This document shows, piece after piece, positions 34,377-42,375 of a stretch of 49,807 nt of DNA (positions within the stretch are counted from its first letter, which is position 1; each line of letters starts with the position of its first letter). This DNA is from CAZYJR01 sp964647905 (GTDB taxonomy: Bacteria; Desulfobacterota; DSM-4660; Desulfatiglandales; HGW-15), in assembly GCA_964647905.1 (NCBI GenBank), contig CAZYJR010000028.1, positions 1 through 49,807 on the forward strand. Direction: 5' to 3'. The translations under genes were made by a program, and so were the position numbers. A model generated the notes under the pieces. It saw nothing but the letters and a program-made list of their open reading frames with translations, searched no databases and was not told where the DNA came from.

Positions 34377-36042
34377 GCTGCTCGCCTTCAGGCACGCCCT
34401 GACCCGGGCGGATGCCCGCACAAAGAGGCGGACCTGGATCATGCTGGGCGTGGGAGTCCTTTTCTGGGCGGGCATGTTTCTCCTCTCCTCCAGGGTGCTC
34501 CGCTACTTTCAGTCCGTGGAGGTCATAGGAGACGTGCTCGCCCATCACCTGCTGGGGATGGTGTTCCTGACCTTCTTCTCCCTGCTGGTCTTCAGCCATA
34601 TCATAACCTCTCTCTCGGACCTCTTCCTGTCCAGGGACCTGGAGCTATGCCATGCCACTCCGGCCCCACTGGAGCAGGTTTTCCTGAGCAGGGTCGCCTA
34701 CACAATCCTTGACGGCTCCTGGATGCTGGTCGTCTTCGGCCTGCCCGTGATGCTGGCTTACGGCTACGTGTACAAAGCCGGCCCCGGCTTCTACATCGCC
34801 CTTGCCTTTTCGGCGCCCCCGTTGATCCTGATCGCCGCTGGCACCGCCGTCCTCTTGACCATGGTCCTGGTCAACGTCTTTCCGGCCCACAGGACCAGGG
34901 ACATACTGATGCTGCTGGTCATTCTGCTCGTAGTAGGGCTTTACCTGATGTTTCGGTTCCTGAGGCCGGAGAGGCTGGTGGATCCGGACGCGTTTTTCAG
35001 CGCCCTGCAGTATGTGAGTGCACTAAAGGCCCCTGACAGCCCCTATCTTCCCACCCACTGGGCCACCGAGGTCCTCTGGCGGCATCTCTCGGGGACACCC
35101 GACCCCGGGTACGGGCTTCATGTGGTATTGCTGTGGAGTACGGGGCTCGCATTCATGGTGATCAACGTGTGGATCGCAGAGGCCATATACTTCAACGGGT
35201 TCTCCCGGGCCCAGGAGGCCAAGAGGCGGCGGGCCGGGGGCGGGGCCTTCCTGGGAATCCTCAGGCGGATCTTTGCCGCACCCCTGGGCGGGGACCAGGC
35301 CGCGGTGGTGGACAAGGACATCCGGGCCTTTTTCCGTGATAACAGCCAGTGGTCCCAGTTGATACTCCTCGGGGCCCTGGTGGTGGTCTATCTTTACAAT
35401 TTCAGCGTGTTGCCCCTGGATCGAAGCCCCATACGCCTGGATTTCCTGCAGAACCAGATCGCCTTCCTCAACCTGGGCCTGGCCGGGTTTGTGCTCTCCG
35501 CCATCTCGGTCAGATTCATATTCCCGGCGGTGAGCGCCGAGGGCAGGGCCTTCTGGATAATCCAGTCCTCGCCCCTGTCCCTGCAGCGCTTCCTTTGGGG
35601 GAAGTTCGCCCTCTACCTGGCGCCCATGCTGATACTGGGGGAGACCCTGATCATCTTCACCAATCATCTCCTCCAGGTGAAGGGATTCATGATGATACTG
35701 CTCTCGGTCACCATGTTCATGGCGGTCTTCGGCATAGTAGCCATGGGCGTGGGATTGGGTGCGGTCTACCCCAATTTTCGTCACGAAAACATCGCCCAGG
35801 TGGCAACCGGGTTCGGCGGACTGGTATACATGATCGTAAGCAGCCTCTTCATGGCCGGCGTGATCCTCTTGGAGGCGGGGCCGGCCTACATGATCTTCAT
35901 GGCCGGAGTCAGAGGAGAGGCCCTCACACCGCTCCAGTGGGCGGGGATTGTCGCCGCCTTTGCAATGGTGCTTGTCTTGAATATCATAGCCGTGGTACGG
36001 CCGATGCAAATGGGTCTCAGGGCCCTCAGCCGATACGAATAG
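34345..36042 (+). CDS. ABC-2 type transporter permease
   Basis: The 565-residue protein is highly hydrophobic with roughly ten to twelve membrane segments, for example near residues 30-50, 65-95, 125-150, 160-185 and several between 345 and 560. A cytoplasmic loop of basic character (AQEAKRRRAGGG) lies near residue 290. Size and hydropathy match the large ABC exporter permeases that pair with a single ATPase subunit. It overlaps the ATPase gene and is followed by the PHP gene after 28 bp. Confidence 0.88.
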   Translation: MKGFFLLLTPRLLAFRHALTRADARTKRRTWIMLGVGVLFWAGMFLLSSRVLRYFQSVEVIGDVLAHHLLGMVFLTFFSLLVFSHIITSLSDLFLSRDLELCHATPAPLEQVFLSRVAYTILDGSWMLVVFGLPVMLAYGYVYKAGPGFYIALAFSAPPLILIAAGTAVLLTMVLVNVFPAHRTRDILMLLVILLVVGLYLMFRFLRPERLVDPDAFFSALQYVSALKAPDSPYLPTHWATEVLWRHLSGTPDPGYGLHVVLLWSTGLAFMVINVWIAEAIYFNGFSRAQEAKRRRAGGGAFLGILRRIFAAPLGGDQAAVVDKDIRAFFRDNSQWSQLILLGALVVVYLYNFSVLPLDRSPIRLDFLQNQIAFLNLGLAGFVLSAISVRFIFPAVSAEGRAFWIIQSSPLSLQRFLWGKFALYLAPMLILGETLIIFTNHLLQVKGFMMILLSVTMFMAVFGIVAMGVGLGAVYPNFRHENIAQVATGFGGLVYMIVSSLFMAGVILLEAGPAYMIFMAGVRGEALTPLQWAGIVAAFAMVLVLNIIAVVRPMQMGLRALSRYE

Positions 36043-36070
36043 AAACCGGCCCGGCAGGAGCATATTTCAG

Positions 36071-37126
36071 GTGTTCGACTACGAGTACATAGGGAATCTG
36101 CATGTCCATTCCAGCCGTTCGGACGGCACTCTAGGCGCAGGCGGGATCGCCCGCACGGCCGCCGGTGTGGGGCTGGACTTCGTGTGCATCAATGACCATG
36201 ACTTCATGGCGGGCGATCTTCACCTGGAAGAGGAGGGCTTTTATGACGGGGTTCTCTTGCTCTCAGGCCTGGAAATCGGGGGTCGTTATCACCACTACCT
36301 GGCCTATGACCTCAAGGAGTTCATAAGCAGCGACGGAGCGGGCCCGCAGGAGGTCATCGACCGGGTCAAACAGCAAGGCGGATTCGGCTTCCTGGCACAT
36401 CCCTTTGAAAGAGGCATGCCCTTCGTGCAGAAGAGCATTGCCTATACCTGGAACGACCTCTCGGTGAAGGGCTTCACAGGGATTTGCATCTGGAACTACA
36501 GCTCCCGCTGGAAAGAGCGCATAAAGAACCCTATCCTGGGCCTTTTCTGCCTGGCTTTCAAGCGAAGGAGCCTGCGCGGTGCGAGCGGGGAGACCCTCGC
36601 CTTCTGGGACCGGCTCTGCCGCAGTCGCCGCGTGGTGGGAATCGGCGGGTCGGACGCCCACGGCGCACGTTTCAAATGGGGCCGGCTCAGCTTCCACCCC
36701 TTGTCCTACGACTTCCTCCTCAACACCATCAATGTACACGTCTTCCTGAACAGGCCCATGCCGCAGGATTTCCCTCAGGCCAAGAGAGAGGTCTATGCGG
36801 CTCTCCGCGCAGGAAGGCTCTTCGTGGCCCATGACGGCTTGAGCCCTGCCCGTGGGTTCCGCTTCGACTTCATGTCCAGTGACGGCTCGGACTTGGTGAT
36901 GGGCGAGGAGGGAAAGTTTCATCCGGGCCTCTTTCTCATCGAGCTCCCGGAGCCCGCCCATATCAGGCTGATCAAGGACGGTATAGTGAAGAAGTCCTGG
37001 TATGCCAGGGAGACCTTTTACCGGGTGAACGAGCCTGGCGTCTACCGAGTGGAGGTATCCCGAAAGCTCCGGTTCACCGGCAGGCACCCGTGGATATACT
37101 CCAATCCCATCTATCTTCGCGCCTGA
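36071..37126 (+). CDS. PHP-domain metal-dependent phosphoesterase
   Basis: The GTG start has GGCAGGAG about 10 nt upstream. The 351-residue protein begins with the PHP metal motif H11-x-H13 (NLHVHSSRSDGTL), followed by CINDHDF (D42, H43) and a later GIGGSDAHG that supplies the last ligands. These proteins hydrolyse phosphoesters, such as PolC-type exonucleases or histidinol phosphatases; this stand-alone form has no clear substrate. The C-terminal part after about 260 looks like a beta-rich accessory domain. It ends the transglutaminase-ABC run, 96 bp before tRNA-Leu. Confidence 0.87.
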   Translation: MFDYEYIGNLHVHSSRSDGTLGAGGIARTAAGVGLDFVCINDHDFMAGDLHLEEEGFYDGVLLLSGLEIGGRYHHYLAYDLKEFISSDGAGPQEVIDRVKQQGGFGFLAHPFERGMPFVQKSIAYTWNDLSVKGFTGICIWNYSSRWKERIKNPILGLFCLAFKRRSLRGASGETLAFWDRLCRSRRVVGIGGSDAHGARFKWGRLSFHPLSYDFLLNTINVHVFLNRPMPQDFPQAKREVYAALRAGRLFVAHDGLSPARGFRFDFMSSDGSDLVMGEEGKFHPGLFLIELPEPAHIRLIKDGIVKKSWYARETFYRVNEPGVYRVEVSRKLRFTGRHPWIYSNPIYLRA

Positions 37127-37222
37127 GCCCGGCCCGGCGCTCTGTTTTGTCCTTGACTTGGGCCCCGGCCGATTCTAAGGAAGAACATGGTTCACATCCC
37201 GCTTCCCCGTCCCCTTATCCAT

Positions 37223-37310
37223 GCCTGGGTGGCGGAATAGGTAGACGCAAGGGACTTAAAATCCCTTGGGGCATTGCCCCGTGAGGGTTCGATTCCCTCC
37301 CCAGGCACCA
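37223..37310 (+). tRNA. tRNA-Leu (anticodon TAA), likely integration site
   Basis: The 88 bases form a class II tRNA: GCCTGGG acceptor, D arm, anticodon arm GGGA-CTTAAAA-TCCC with anticodon TAA, a long variable arm (TTGGGGCATTGCCCCGT), T arm GAGGG-TTCGATT-CCCTC, CCCAGGC and an encoded CCA. All genes right of it look phage-like, so its 3' end is the probable left attachment site. No second copy of the T-arm and acceptor sequence is visible before the right edge of the window. Confidence 0.96.
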
Positions 37311-37356
37311 GGAATTACAAGCATCTTGCGATATATCAAGAGATAAACGCTTCGTT

Positions 37357-37396
37357 GAAAGGGCTTTCAGTCGTCAACCGACTGGAGGCCCTTTTC
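37357..37396 (+). terminator. terminator downstream of tRNA-Leu
   Basis: GAAAGGGCTTTCAGTCG (37357-37373) pairs with CGACTGGAGGCCCTTTTC (37379-37396) apart from a few mismatches; the stem ends in a short T run. It probably ends the tRNA transcript, and may also act on the leftward zinc-ribbon gene. Confidence 0.7.
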
Positions 37397-37502
37397 TATT
37401 GTGCGATTTGACGGAAAAGTGGGGTGGAAAAATCGAAGCGCTTGGGAAAGTGTAACTGTATTTGTAACCGTAGCAAAAAATCGGGGGTTCGGGTGAGGAA
37501 CT

Positions 37503-38132
37503 TCACGCCCCCTTCTGTTTTTCCCGAACCCTGGCCATGCCTGCGTTTTTCCGGCAGAGGTGACTGCAATACACCTGATCGCGGCGCGAGGCGTTAAAGA
37601 ACCGCCTTCCACAGTAAGCGCACCTCCGGATGCAGGACTTGAGGCGGCCTTCGAGGGCCTCGAAGAACCACATCGCTCCTGGAGGGAAGATCTTCACTTC
37701 CGGCTCGATCTTCGGGGGCTCCTCGTCCCCCTCAAACCTTCTCCCGGTCCAAGCGCTCATGTCGAAGGCTCTCACCTGGATTTCTCCGCCTTTTTCATCC
37801 AAGCCCAAGGTGAAGACGGCCCGATCATCACGGGGAACCCCGAACATCACCTTCCTTGGGGCGTCGAGCTCTATTTGCCATGGGCCGCCCTGCCGTTCAA
37901 TCATCCAATCAAAGCAGTCCCTCCATCGCTCCTGAAGATCGAGCACTTCAGCCCAAGACCCCTCTAGTTCGCCCTGCTCCATGGCCATATCGGCAATAGC
38001 AGCATCGAACGAAGGCTGACAGTCCCGGAAGAACTCCAGGGCTTGGCGTCTTTCCTCTTCGCTTGGTTCCTGGAGATCAAGCTCCAGGAAAGCTGTCAGC
38101 CTCTCTAAAAATTCCTCCCCGTTCGTTCTCAT
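37503..38132 (-). CDS. hypothetical protein with C-terminal four-cysteine zinc ribbon
   Basis: The start at 38132 (MRTNGEEF) has GGAGGG 6 nt upstream. The 209-residue protein is acidic and helical in its first half (ELDLQEPSEEERRQALEFF) and ends in CAYCGRRFF ... VYCSHLCRKN, a C-x2-C-x12-C-x3-C zinc ribbon similar to that of CGNR-type proteins. It is divergent from the Cro-like gene across a shared operator region, as regulators of mobile elements often are, so a regulatory role is possible. No DNA-binding helix pair is evident. Confidence 0.75.
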   Translation of the reverse strand: MRTNGEEFLERLTAFLELDLQEPSEEERRQALEFFRDCQPSFDAAIADMAMEQGELEGSWAEVLDLQERWRDCFDWMIERQGGPWQIELDAPRKVMFGVPRDDRAVFTLGLDEKGGEIQVRAFDMSAWTGRRFEGDEEPPKIEPEVKIFPPGAMWFFEALEGRLKSCIRRCAYCGRRFFNASRRDQVYCSHLCRKNAGMARVREKQKGA

Positions 38133-38198
38133 GCCGATCCCTCCTTTCAATAATGGAAGCCTACATGAAATTGGTACCATCGTCTAGTGAAAAATTGC

Positions 38199-38245
38199 TT
38201 GACACCCATTTTTCTTGTGGTACCGTTTTTTGAAAAACTACCACA
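38199..38245 (+). promoter_or_regulatory. promoter with palindromic operator for the early genes
   Basis: TTGACA (38199-38204) and TACCGT (38221-38226) form a -35/-10 pair with a 16-bp spacer. The -10 lies inside a 30-bp imperfect palindrome: TGTGGTA (38216-38222) mirrors TACCACA (38239-38245), and the centre reads GTTTTTTGAAAAAC. A related TTGGTACCAT lies at 38171-38180 on the divergent side. A repressor binding here, such as the Cro-like protein encoded next, would block this promoter. Confidence 0.6.
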
Positions 38246-38255
38246 CGGAGGGGGT

Positions 38256-38456
38256 ATGGCTGTAAATTCGAAACTGAAAAGCCAAATCCAAGAACTGGGA
38301 GGGCAGCGGACGTTTGCAGGGCTTCTCGGTGTTCACGAGTCGCTTGTTTCAAAGGTTGTGCGGGGAGAGCGAACCCCCTCTAGGGAAAAGCAGCGCCGAT
38401 GGGCGGAAATCCTCGGCGTGGACGTAGAAGAGATTTTCCCGGAGGAGGCTGCCTAG
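38256..38456 (+). CDS. Cro/XRE-like helix-turn-helix regulator
   Basis: The ATG at 38256 has GGAGGGGG 2-3 nt upstream; the in-frame start at 38187 is upstream of the promoter and is rejected. The 66-residue protein is essentially one HTH domain: GGQRTFAGLLGVHESLVSKVVRGERTPS, where FAGLLGV-HESLVSKVVRG is the helix pair. It lies directly after a palindromic operator and probably regulates it. Its stop shares a base with the primase GTG start (TAGTG), so the two are coupled. Confidence 0.85.
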   Translation: MAVNSKLKSQIQELGGQRTFAGLLGVHESLVSKVVRGERTPSREKQRRWAEILGVDVEEIFPEEAA

Positions 38457-40462
38457 TGAGCAGGGCCGATGCCATTGAGGCTTTCCGGAAGGCCGTGATC
38501 GAGGCCGGCCTCAGGCCCGGGGAGATCGTTCCGGACGGTCGGTTCCATCGGTGCGGGACTGCCGACCGGCCCAAGGGCGATTCCGGATGGATCCTCCTCT
38601 ATGATGATCCGCCCGCGGGCGCATACGGGGATTGGCGGACCGGCCTTAGCAAGACCTGGAGTGGCGGGAACGGCCGGGAATTGGATCCGGGGACGCGGAA
38701 ACGCATCAAGCAGAAAATCGAGGCCGAAAAAAAGGCCCGGGCGGAAGAAGAGGCCGCCCGTCATGCAAAGGCCGCGGAAGAGACGAAGCGGATCCTCATC
38801 TCGTGTCCGGACGCGGACGACACGACGCCCTATCTCCAAAAAAAAGGCGTCCACTCAGTTCCCGGTCTGAAGAGGGACGGAAACGATCTCGTGATTCCGG
38901 TCCTAGATCCGCGGGATTCGCAACCTATGTCTCTCCAGAGGATCGCCCCCGATGGAGAGAAACGATTCCTCCCCGGCGGGAAAACGAGGGGCGGATACTT
39001 CTCGATCCGCGGGATAGACGAGGGGCCGCTCTACCTCGCGGAGGGAATCGCAACCGCCTTATCGATCCACGAAGCCTCGGGAAAGACGGTCCTGTGTGCG
39101 TTCAACGCCGGGAACTTGGAGGCGGTCGCGCGGATGGCCCGGAAACGATATCCAAGGCGCGACATCATCCTCTGTGCCGACGATGACCGGACCACGGGCC
39201 GGAGAACCGGCACGAATCCCGGGATCGAGGCCGCGGAAAAAGCGGCCAAGGCCGCCCGGGGGCGGGTCGTCAAGCCGGGTTTGGACGGGGATTTTAACGA
39301 TTTGCATCAAAAACGGGGACCCCGCGCAGTCCGCCGGCGTCTCGGGGTTGATGGGGACCCGCTCGCGTTCCCGGAGGAGGTCATCGGGGGGGCGGCCGGT
39401 CTGTTCGCGGATACCTTCGCAGAGAGGATGGAGTCCCCGCGCCACTTCTTTTTCATGTCGTACTTGACCTGTCTGGGGGCGGTCATTGGGGACCGCGTGA
39501 CCTTGGCCTCTGAGATCCGCCCGCAGCCGAGGCTGTACCTCGTCTTGATCGGCCAGTCGGCGGATGATCGGAAATCAACGGCCCTCCACAAAACCGCAGA
39601 CCTCTGGCGGGATACGGTGGAATCGTTCTCGGTGTGCCATGGCGTCGGGTCCGAGGTGGGGTTGCAAAAAAAGATCCTGGAGACCCCGAACCTCCTCCTC
39701 GTGTTCGATGAGTTCAAACAATTCGCGTCGAAGGCGCGGATCGAAAACTCCGCCCTCCTGCCTTGCGTCAACACCCTCTTCGAGAGCAACCGATACGAAA
39801 ATCGAACGAAGAAATCGAACCTCTCGATTGACGGCGGGCACCTCTCTCTTCTCGCGGCCTCGACCGTCCAGACATACGAAGCGCTCTGGACTTCGCAGTT
39901 CATCGACATCGGCTTCACAAACCGGCTCTTCCTGGTCCCTGGCTCCGGGTCTCGGCGGTTCCCGATTCCGGAGAAAGTCCCGGAGGAGGAGAAGAGGGAG
40001 TTGAGGCGGGACATCGGGCGAATCTTGGAGCACGCCAACGAACATCGGGAACTCCGGATCACGAACGAGGGTAGGGCGATCTATGAGGACTGGTACAAAC
40101 AGCTGGAGGGAATTCACGCGAAGCGCCTCGATACCTACGCCGCCCGCTTCATGATCCTCCTGGCCGTCAACGAACTCAAGCCGGAGATCGACGAGGAGAT
40201 CGTTCGGAAAGTCCTCGATCTCATGGATTGGCAATACGAAGTCCGGGCGCAACACGATCCGGTGGACGCCGAGAACACGACCGCGAAGATGGAAGAGAAA
40301 ATCCGTCGGGTTCTCAAGAAAGGACCGCATTCTGAACGGGATCTCAAAAGGGCCGTGAACGCGAATAGGGCTGGATTGTGGATTTACACGGCTGCCCTGA
40401 AAAATCTCCAGGGCGCGGAGGAGGTTTCTTGGGATCCGCGTCAGAAAAAGTGGATCGGATGA
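38456..40462 (+). CDS. phage-type Toprim primase with DUF3987-like helicase domain
   Basis: The GTG at 38456 has GGAGGAGG 6 nt upstream. The 668-residue protein has an N-terminal zinc-free primase-like region (RFHRCGTADRPKGDSGW, about 25-60), a Lys/Glu-rich linker, a Toprim domain (about 190-275; YLAEGIATALS with the catalytic Glu and LCADDDRT) and a helicase-like half. Its P-loop (GQSADDRKST, about 367) is a variant of the usual G-x4-GK(S/T), with Walker B LLLVFDEFKQF. It most likely primes and unwinds DNA for replication of the element. A final winged-helix-like segment (KGPHSERDLKRAVNANRAGL) resembles domains of P4-type primases. Confidence 0.85.
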   Translation: MSRADAIEAFRKAVIEAGLRPGEIVPDGRFHRCGTADRPKGDSGWILLYDDPPAGAYGDWRTGLSKTWSGGNGRELDPGTRKRIKQKIEAEKKARAEEEAARHAKAAEETKRILISCPDADDTTPYLQKKGVHSVPGLKRDGNDLVIPVLDPRDSQPMSLQRIAPDGEKRFLPGGKTRGGYFSIRGIDEGPLYLAEGIATALSIHEASGKTVLCAFNAGNLEAVARMARKRYPRRDIILCADDDRTTGRRTGTNPGIEAAEKAAKAARGRVVKPGLDGDFNDLHQKRGPRAVRRRLGVDGDPLAFPEEVIGGAAGLFADTFAERMESPRHFFFMSYLTCLGAVIGDRVTLASEIRPQPRLYLVLIGQSADDRKSTALHKTADLWRDTVESFSVCHGVGSEVGLQKKILETPNLLLVFDEFKQFASKARIENSALLPCVNTLFESNRYENRTKKSNLSIDGGHLSLLAASTVQTYEALWTSQFIDIGFTNRLFLVPGSGSRRFPIPEKVPEEEKRELRRDIGRILEHANEHRELRITNEGRAIYEDWYKQLEGIHAKRLDTYAARFMILLAVNELKPEIDEEIVRKVLDLMDWQYEVRAQHDPVDAENTTAKMEEKIRRVLKKGPHSERDLKRAVNANRAGLWIYTAALKNLQGAEEVSWDPRQKKWIG

Positions 40463-40775
40463 TCTGTCATCAAAATTGTCGTCACCTCAAAAGTAGGGAT
40501 AATCCCATGAAATCATTGCACGAATCATGTCTAAGGGGGGGGAGGGAGACTTTGGTTACCCTATATATATAGGGTTTTCAAGGTTTGTTAGTAATTCCAG
40601 GCTCATAAGCCCGTTTTTGGCATGACGACAGATTTGACGACACTTTTCAAGGAAATCTCGGCCCGGTGGACAGAAACCGGACCGGGTGGAGGGGCGGGGG
40701 GACATGCCCGCGAACGCGCGCCCGCGAAACTGAACGACCATTCAGTGATTGGCGGAACGGTTACAAGGCGGTGAC
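40463..40775. other. 313-bp non-coding segment with iterated sites and palindrome, possible origin
   Basis: No gene fits here. Four copies of TGTC(A/G)TCA occur as two pairs: the 19-mer GTCATCAAAATTGTCGTCA (40466-40484) is mirrored at 40623-40641, with 16 of 19 positions matching. Between them lies the perfect palindrome ACCCTATATATATAGGGT (40558-40575) next to a G8 run (40535-40542). Repeats of this kind beside a primase gene are typical of replication origins or of late-gene control regions, but neither is proven. Confidence 0.55.
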
Positions 40776-41090
40776 ATGCCTTCGAAGGCTCCCGAAATAG
40801 CGAAAAAAATCGATCCCCAAGGGATGATGAATCCAATCCGGGGGGCGGATTTCCGAGGTTCGATCCCGGAGAGGGTGATCGAGAAGGTCCTCCGTGACGT
40901 CATGCTAAAGCGGCTCCTCTCCGTTCCGGAGGCCGCGATCTACCTCGGGAGGGGCATCGATGCCGTTCGGGAGCTGATCTATCGACGGGAACTCCGAGTT
41001 GTCCAACGGGGGGAGCGAGGCAAGGTCTACATCGATAAGGCGGATCTGGACACCTGGATCGAGAAACACAAGCACTTCAGCGGGGAGTAA
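40776..41090 (+). CDS. excisionase-like helix-turn-helix protein
   Basis: The start at 40776 (MPSKAPEI) has AAGGCGGTG upstream. The 104-residue protein ends in a MerR/excisionase-type winged helix: LLSVPEAAIYLGRGIDAVRELIYRREL, then VVQRGERGKVYIDKADLDTWIEKHK. These small proteins bind att or promoter DNA and may control excision or transcription, but the 35-residue N-terminal extension is unusual. It overlaps the next gene by one base. Confidence 0.78.
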   Translation: MPSKAPEIAKKIDPQGMMNPIRGADFRGSIPERVIEKVLRDVMLKRLLSVPEAAIYLGRGIDAVRELIYRRELRVVQRGERGKVYIDKADLDTWIEKHKHFSGE

Positions 41091-41599
41091 TGATGCCTCA
41101 GAAAGGGAAGAAACAATCTCTGACAGAGAAGGCTGCGGCCTCCAGAAACCTCAAGAAGTTCTGGGAGGAGAACCCGGCCGGTAACAATCTCCGCCACGGG
41201 GCGAAGAGCGCGATTGTCCGTCAGAGGTATAGCGATAGACGGACTACGGAAGGTCAGGCTTTAACCGCCGTCATGGAGCAGATCGAGGCTGATTTAGGAG
41301 GCCCACGGGAGATCAATGCGGCCATGCGGATCATCCTAGGCAATGTCAGGTCGAAGTTGATCGTTTTATGGCAGCTCTCGGACTACCTGGACAGACAAGT
41401 CTCATTGGTTCGGAATGAAGACCAAGAGGCCTTGCCATGCCTGAAAATGTACATGCAGACGAGTGAGAGCCTGCGCCGGGACCTAGACAAGTTGATAGAG
41501 ATGGCTACGAAGAAACCGACCCGGACCCAGGACCTCCACGATTACCTGAAAAAAACCTACCCGGACGAAGCCGGGAAGGGCCAGGAGGAAAAGCCATGA
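41090..41599 (+). CDS. phage protein, possible small terminase-like
   Basis: The 169-residue basic protein starts with ATGATG, overlapping the previous TAA. It contains ENPAGNNLRHGAKSA, a stretch seen in many phage packaging-region proteins, then a helical middle and a Lys/Glu-rich C-terminus. No clear HTH or catalytic motif is seen. Its position ahead of RuvC and the large terminase makes a small terminase role possible but unproven. Confidence 0.6.
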   Translation: MMPQKGKKQSLTEKAAASRNLKKFWEENPAGNNLRHGAKSAIVRQRYSDRRTTEGQALTAVMEQIEADLGGPREINAAMRIILGNVRSKLIVLWQLSDYLDRQVSLVRNEDQEALPCLKMYMQTSESLRRDLDKLIEMATKKPTRTQDLHDYLKKTYPDEAGKGQEEKP

Positions 41600-41922
41600 C
41601 GACCTTCGAGGCCCTGGGCCGGGAGATCGGCCGTCTCGTCCACGAGAAGAACGCGGCCTATGGGGATTCATTCGGACGGGCCGGGGAGATCCTGGAGATC
41701 TTGTATCCCGATGGTGTTCGACCGGATCAATACAAGGACATGCTGGCCGTGGTCCGGATCATCGACAAACTGTTCAGGATAGCCACTGCACGGGATGCGC
41801 TTGGAGAAGATCCGTTCAGGGACATCGCAGGTTATGGGCTCCTGGGCGCGGCCAAGCGGCCAAATCGTGACGAGGTGGGCACGGCGGCCCCGAACGCACT
41901 CGGCATGGAGGGAGACGAATGA
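41596..41922 (+). CDS. phage protein of the Nmad1/DUF1599-like group
   Basis: The 108-residue protein contains KNAAYGDSFGRAGEILEILYPDGV and DMLAVVRIIDKLFRIATARDALGEDP, a pattern shared with phage proteins labelled nucleotide-modification associated (DUF1599). Some are linked to modified phage DNA, but the biochemistry of this class is uncertain. It overlaps both neighbours by 4 nt (ATGA), so the packaging genes are tightly coupled. Confidence 0.7.
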   Translation: MTTFEALGREIGRLVHEKNAAYGDSFGRAGEILEILYPDGVRPDQYKDMLAVVRIIDKLFRIATARDALGEDPFRDIAGYGLLGAAKRPNRDEVGTAAPNALGMEGDE

Positions 41923-42362
41923 ACGTACTAGCGCTTGATCTCGGCACGAAAACCGGATGGGCGACGAACGTCAATGGACATCGATCCGGGACGATCTCGT
42001 TCGACTTGAGGCGGGGCGAGTCCCCGGGGATGCGGTTCCTCCGATTGCGATCATGGCTGAACGAGATGGGGGCCCTTCTGGGGGACCTGGACGTGATCGC
42101 ATTTGAACAGGCCCATCAACGGGGCGGACACGCGACGGCTGTCGCCCTCGGCCTCCAGAGTGAAGTCCTGGCCTTCGCAGCAGAGCACGGGATCGAGACC
42201 ATGCCGGTCCATACGGCGACGTTGAAGAAGTACGCCACAGGTTCCGGCCGGGCCTCAAAGGAAGACATGATCGAGGCCGCTCGCGCGCGTGGATGGAATC
42301 CCGAGGACGACGACGAAGCGGACGCCCAACACCTCTTGGCCTATGCGGAGGCGAACCTGTGA
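41919..42362 (+). CDS. RuvC-like Holliday junction resolvase
   Basis: The 147-residue RNase H-fold nuclease has the acidic set of the RuvC family: Asp7 (MNVLALDLGTKTGWA), Glu63 (VIAFEQAHQRGGHA) and Asp132/Asp135 (EDDDEADAQHLL). Phage RuvC homologues trim branched DNA before packaging. It starts at an overlap with the upstream stop, and is 13 bp from the terminase. Confidence 0.85.
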   Translation: MNVLALDLGTKTGWATNVNGHRSGTISFDLRRGESPGMRFLRLRSWLNEMGALLGDLDVIAFEQAHQRGGHATAVALGLQSEVLAFAAEHGIETMPVHTATLKKYATGSGRASKEDMIEAARARGWNPEDDDEADAQHLLAYAEANL

Positions 42363-42375
42363 AAAAGGTGAGCGG

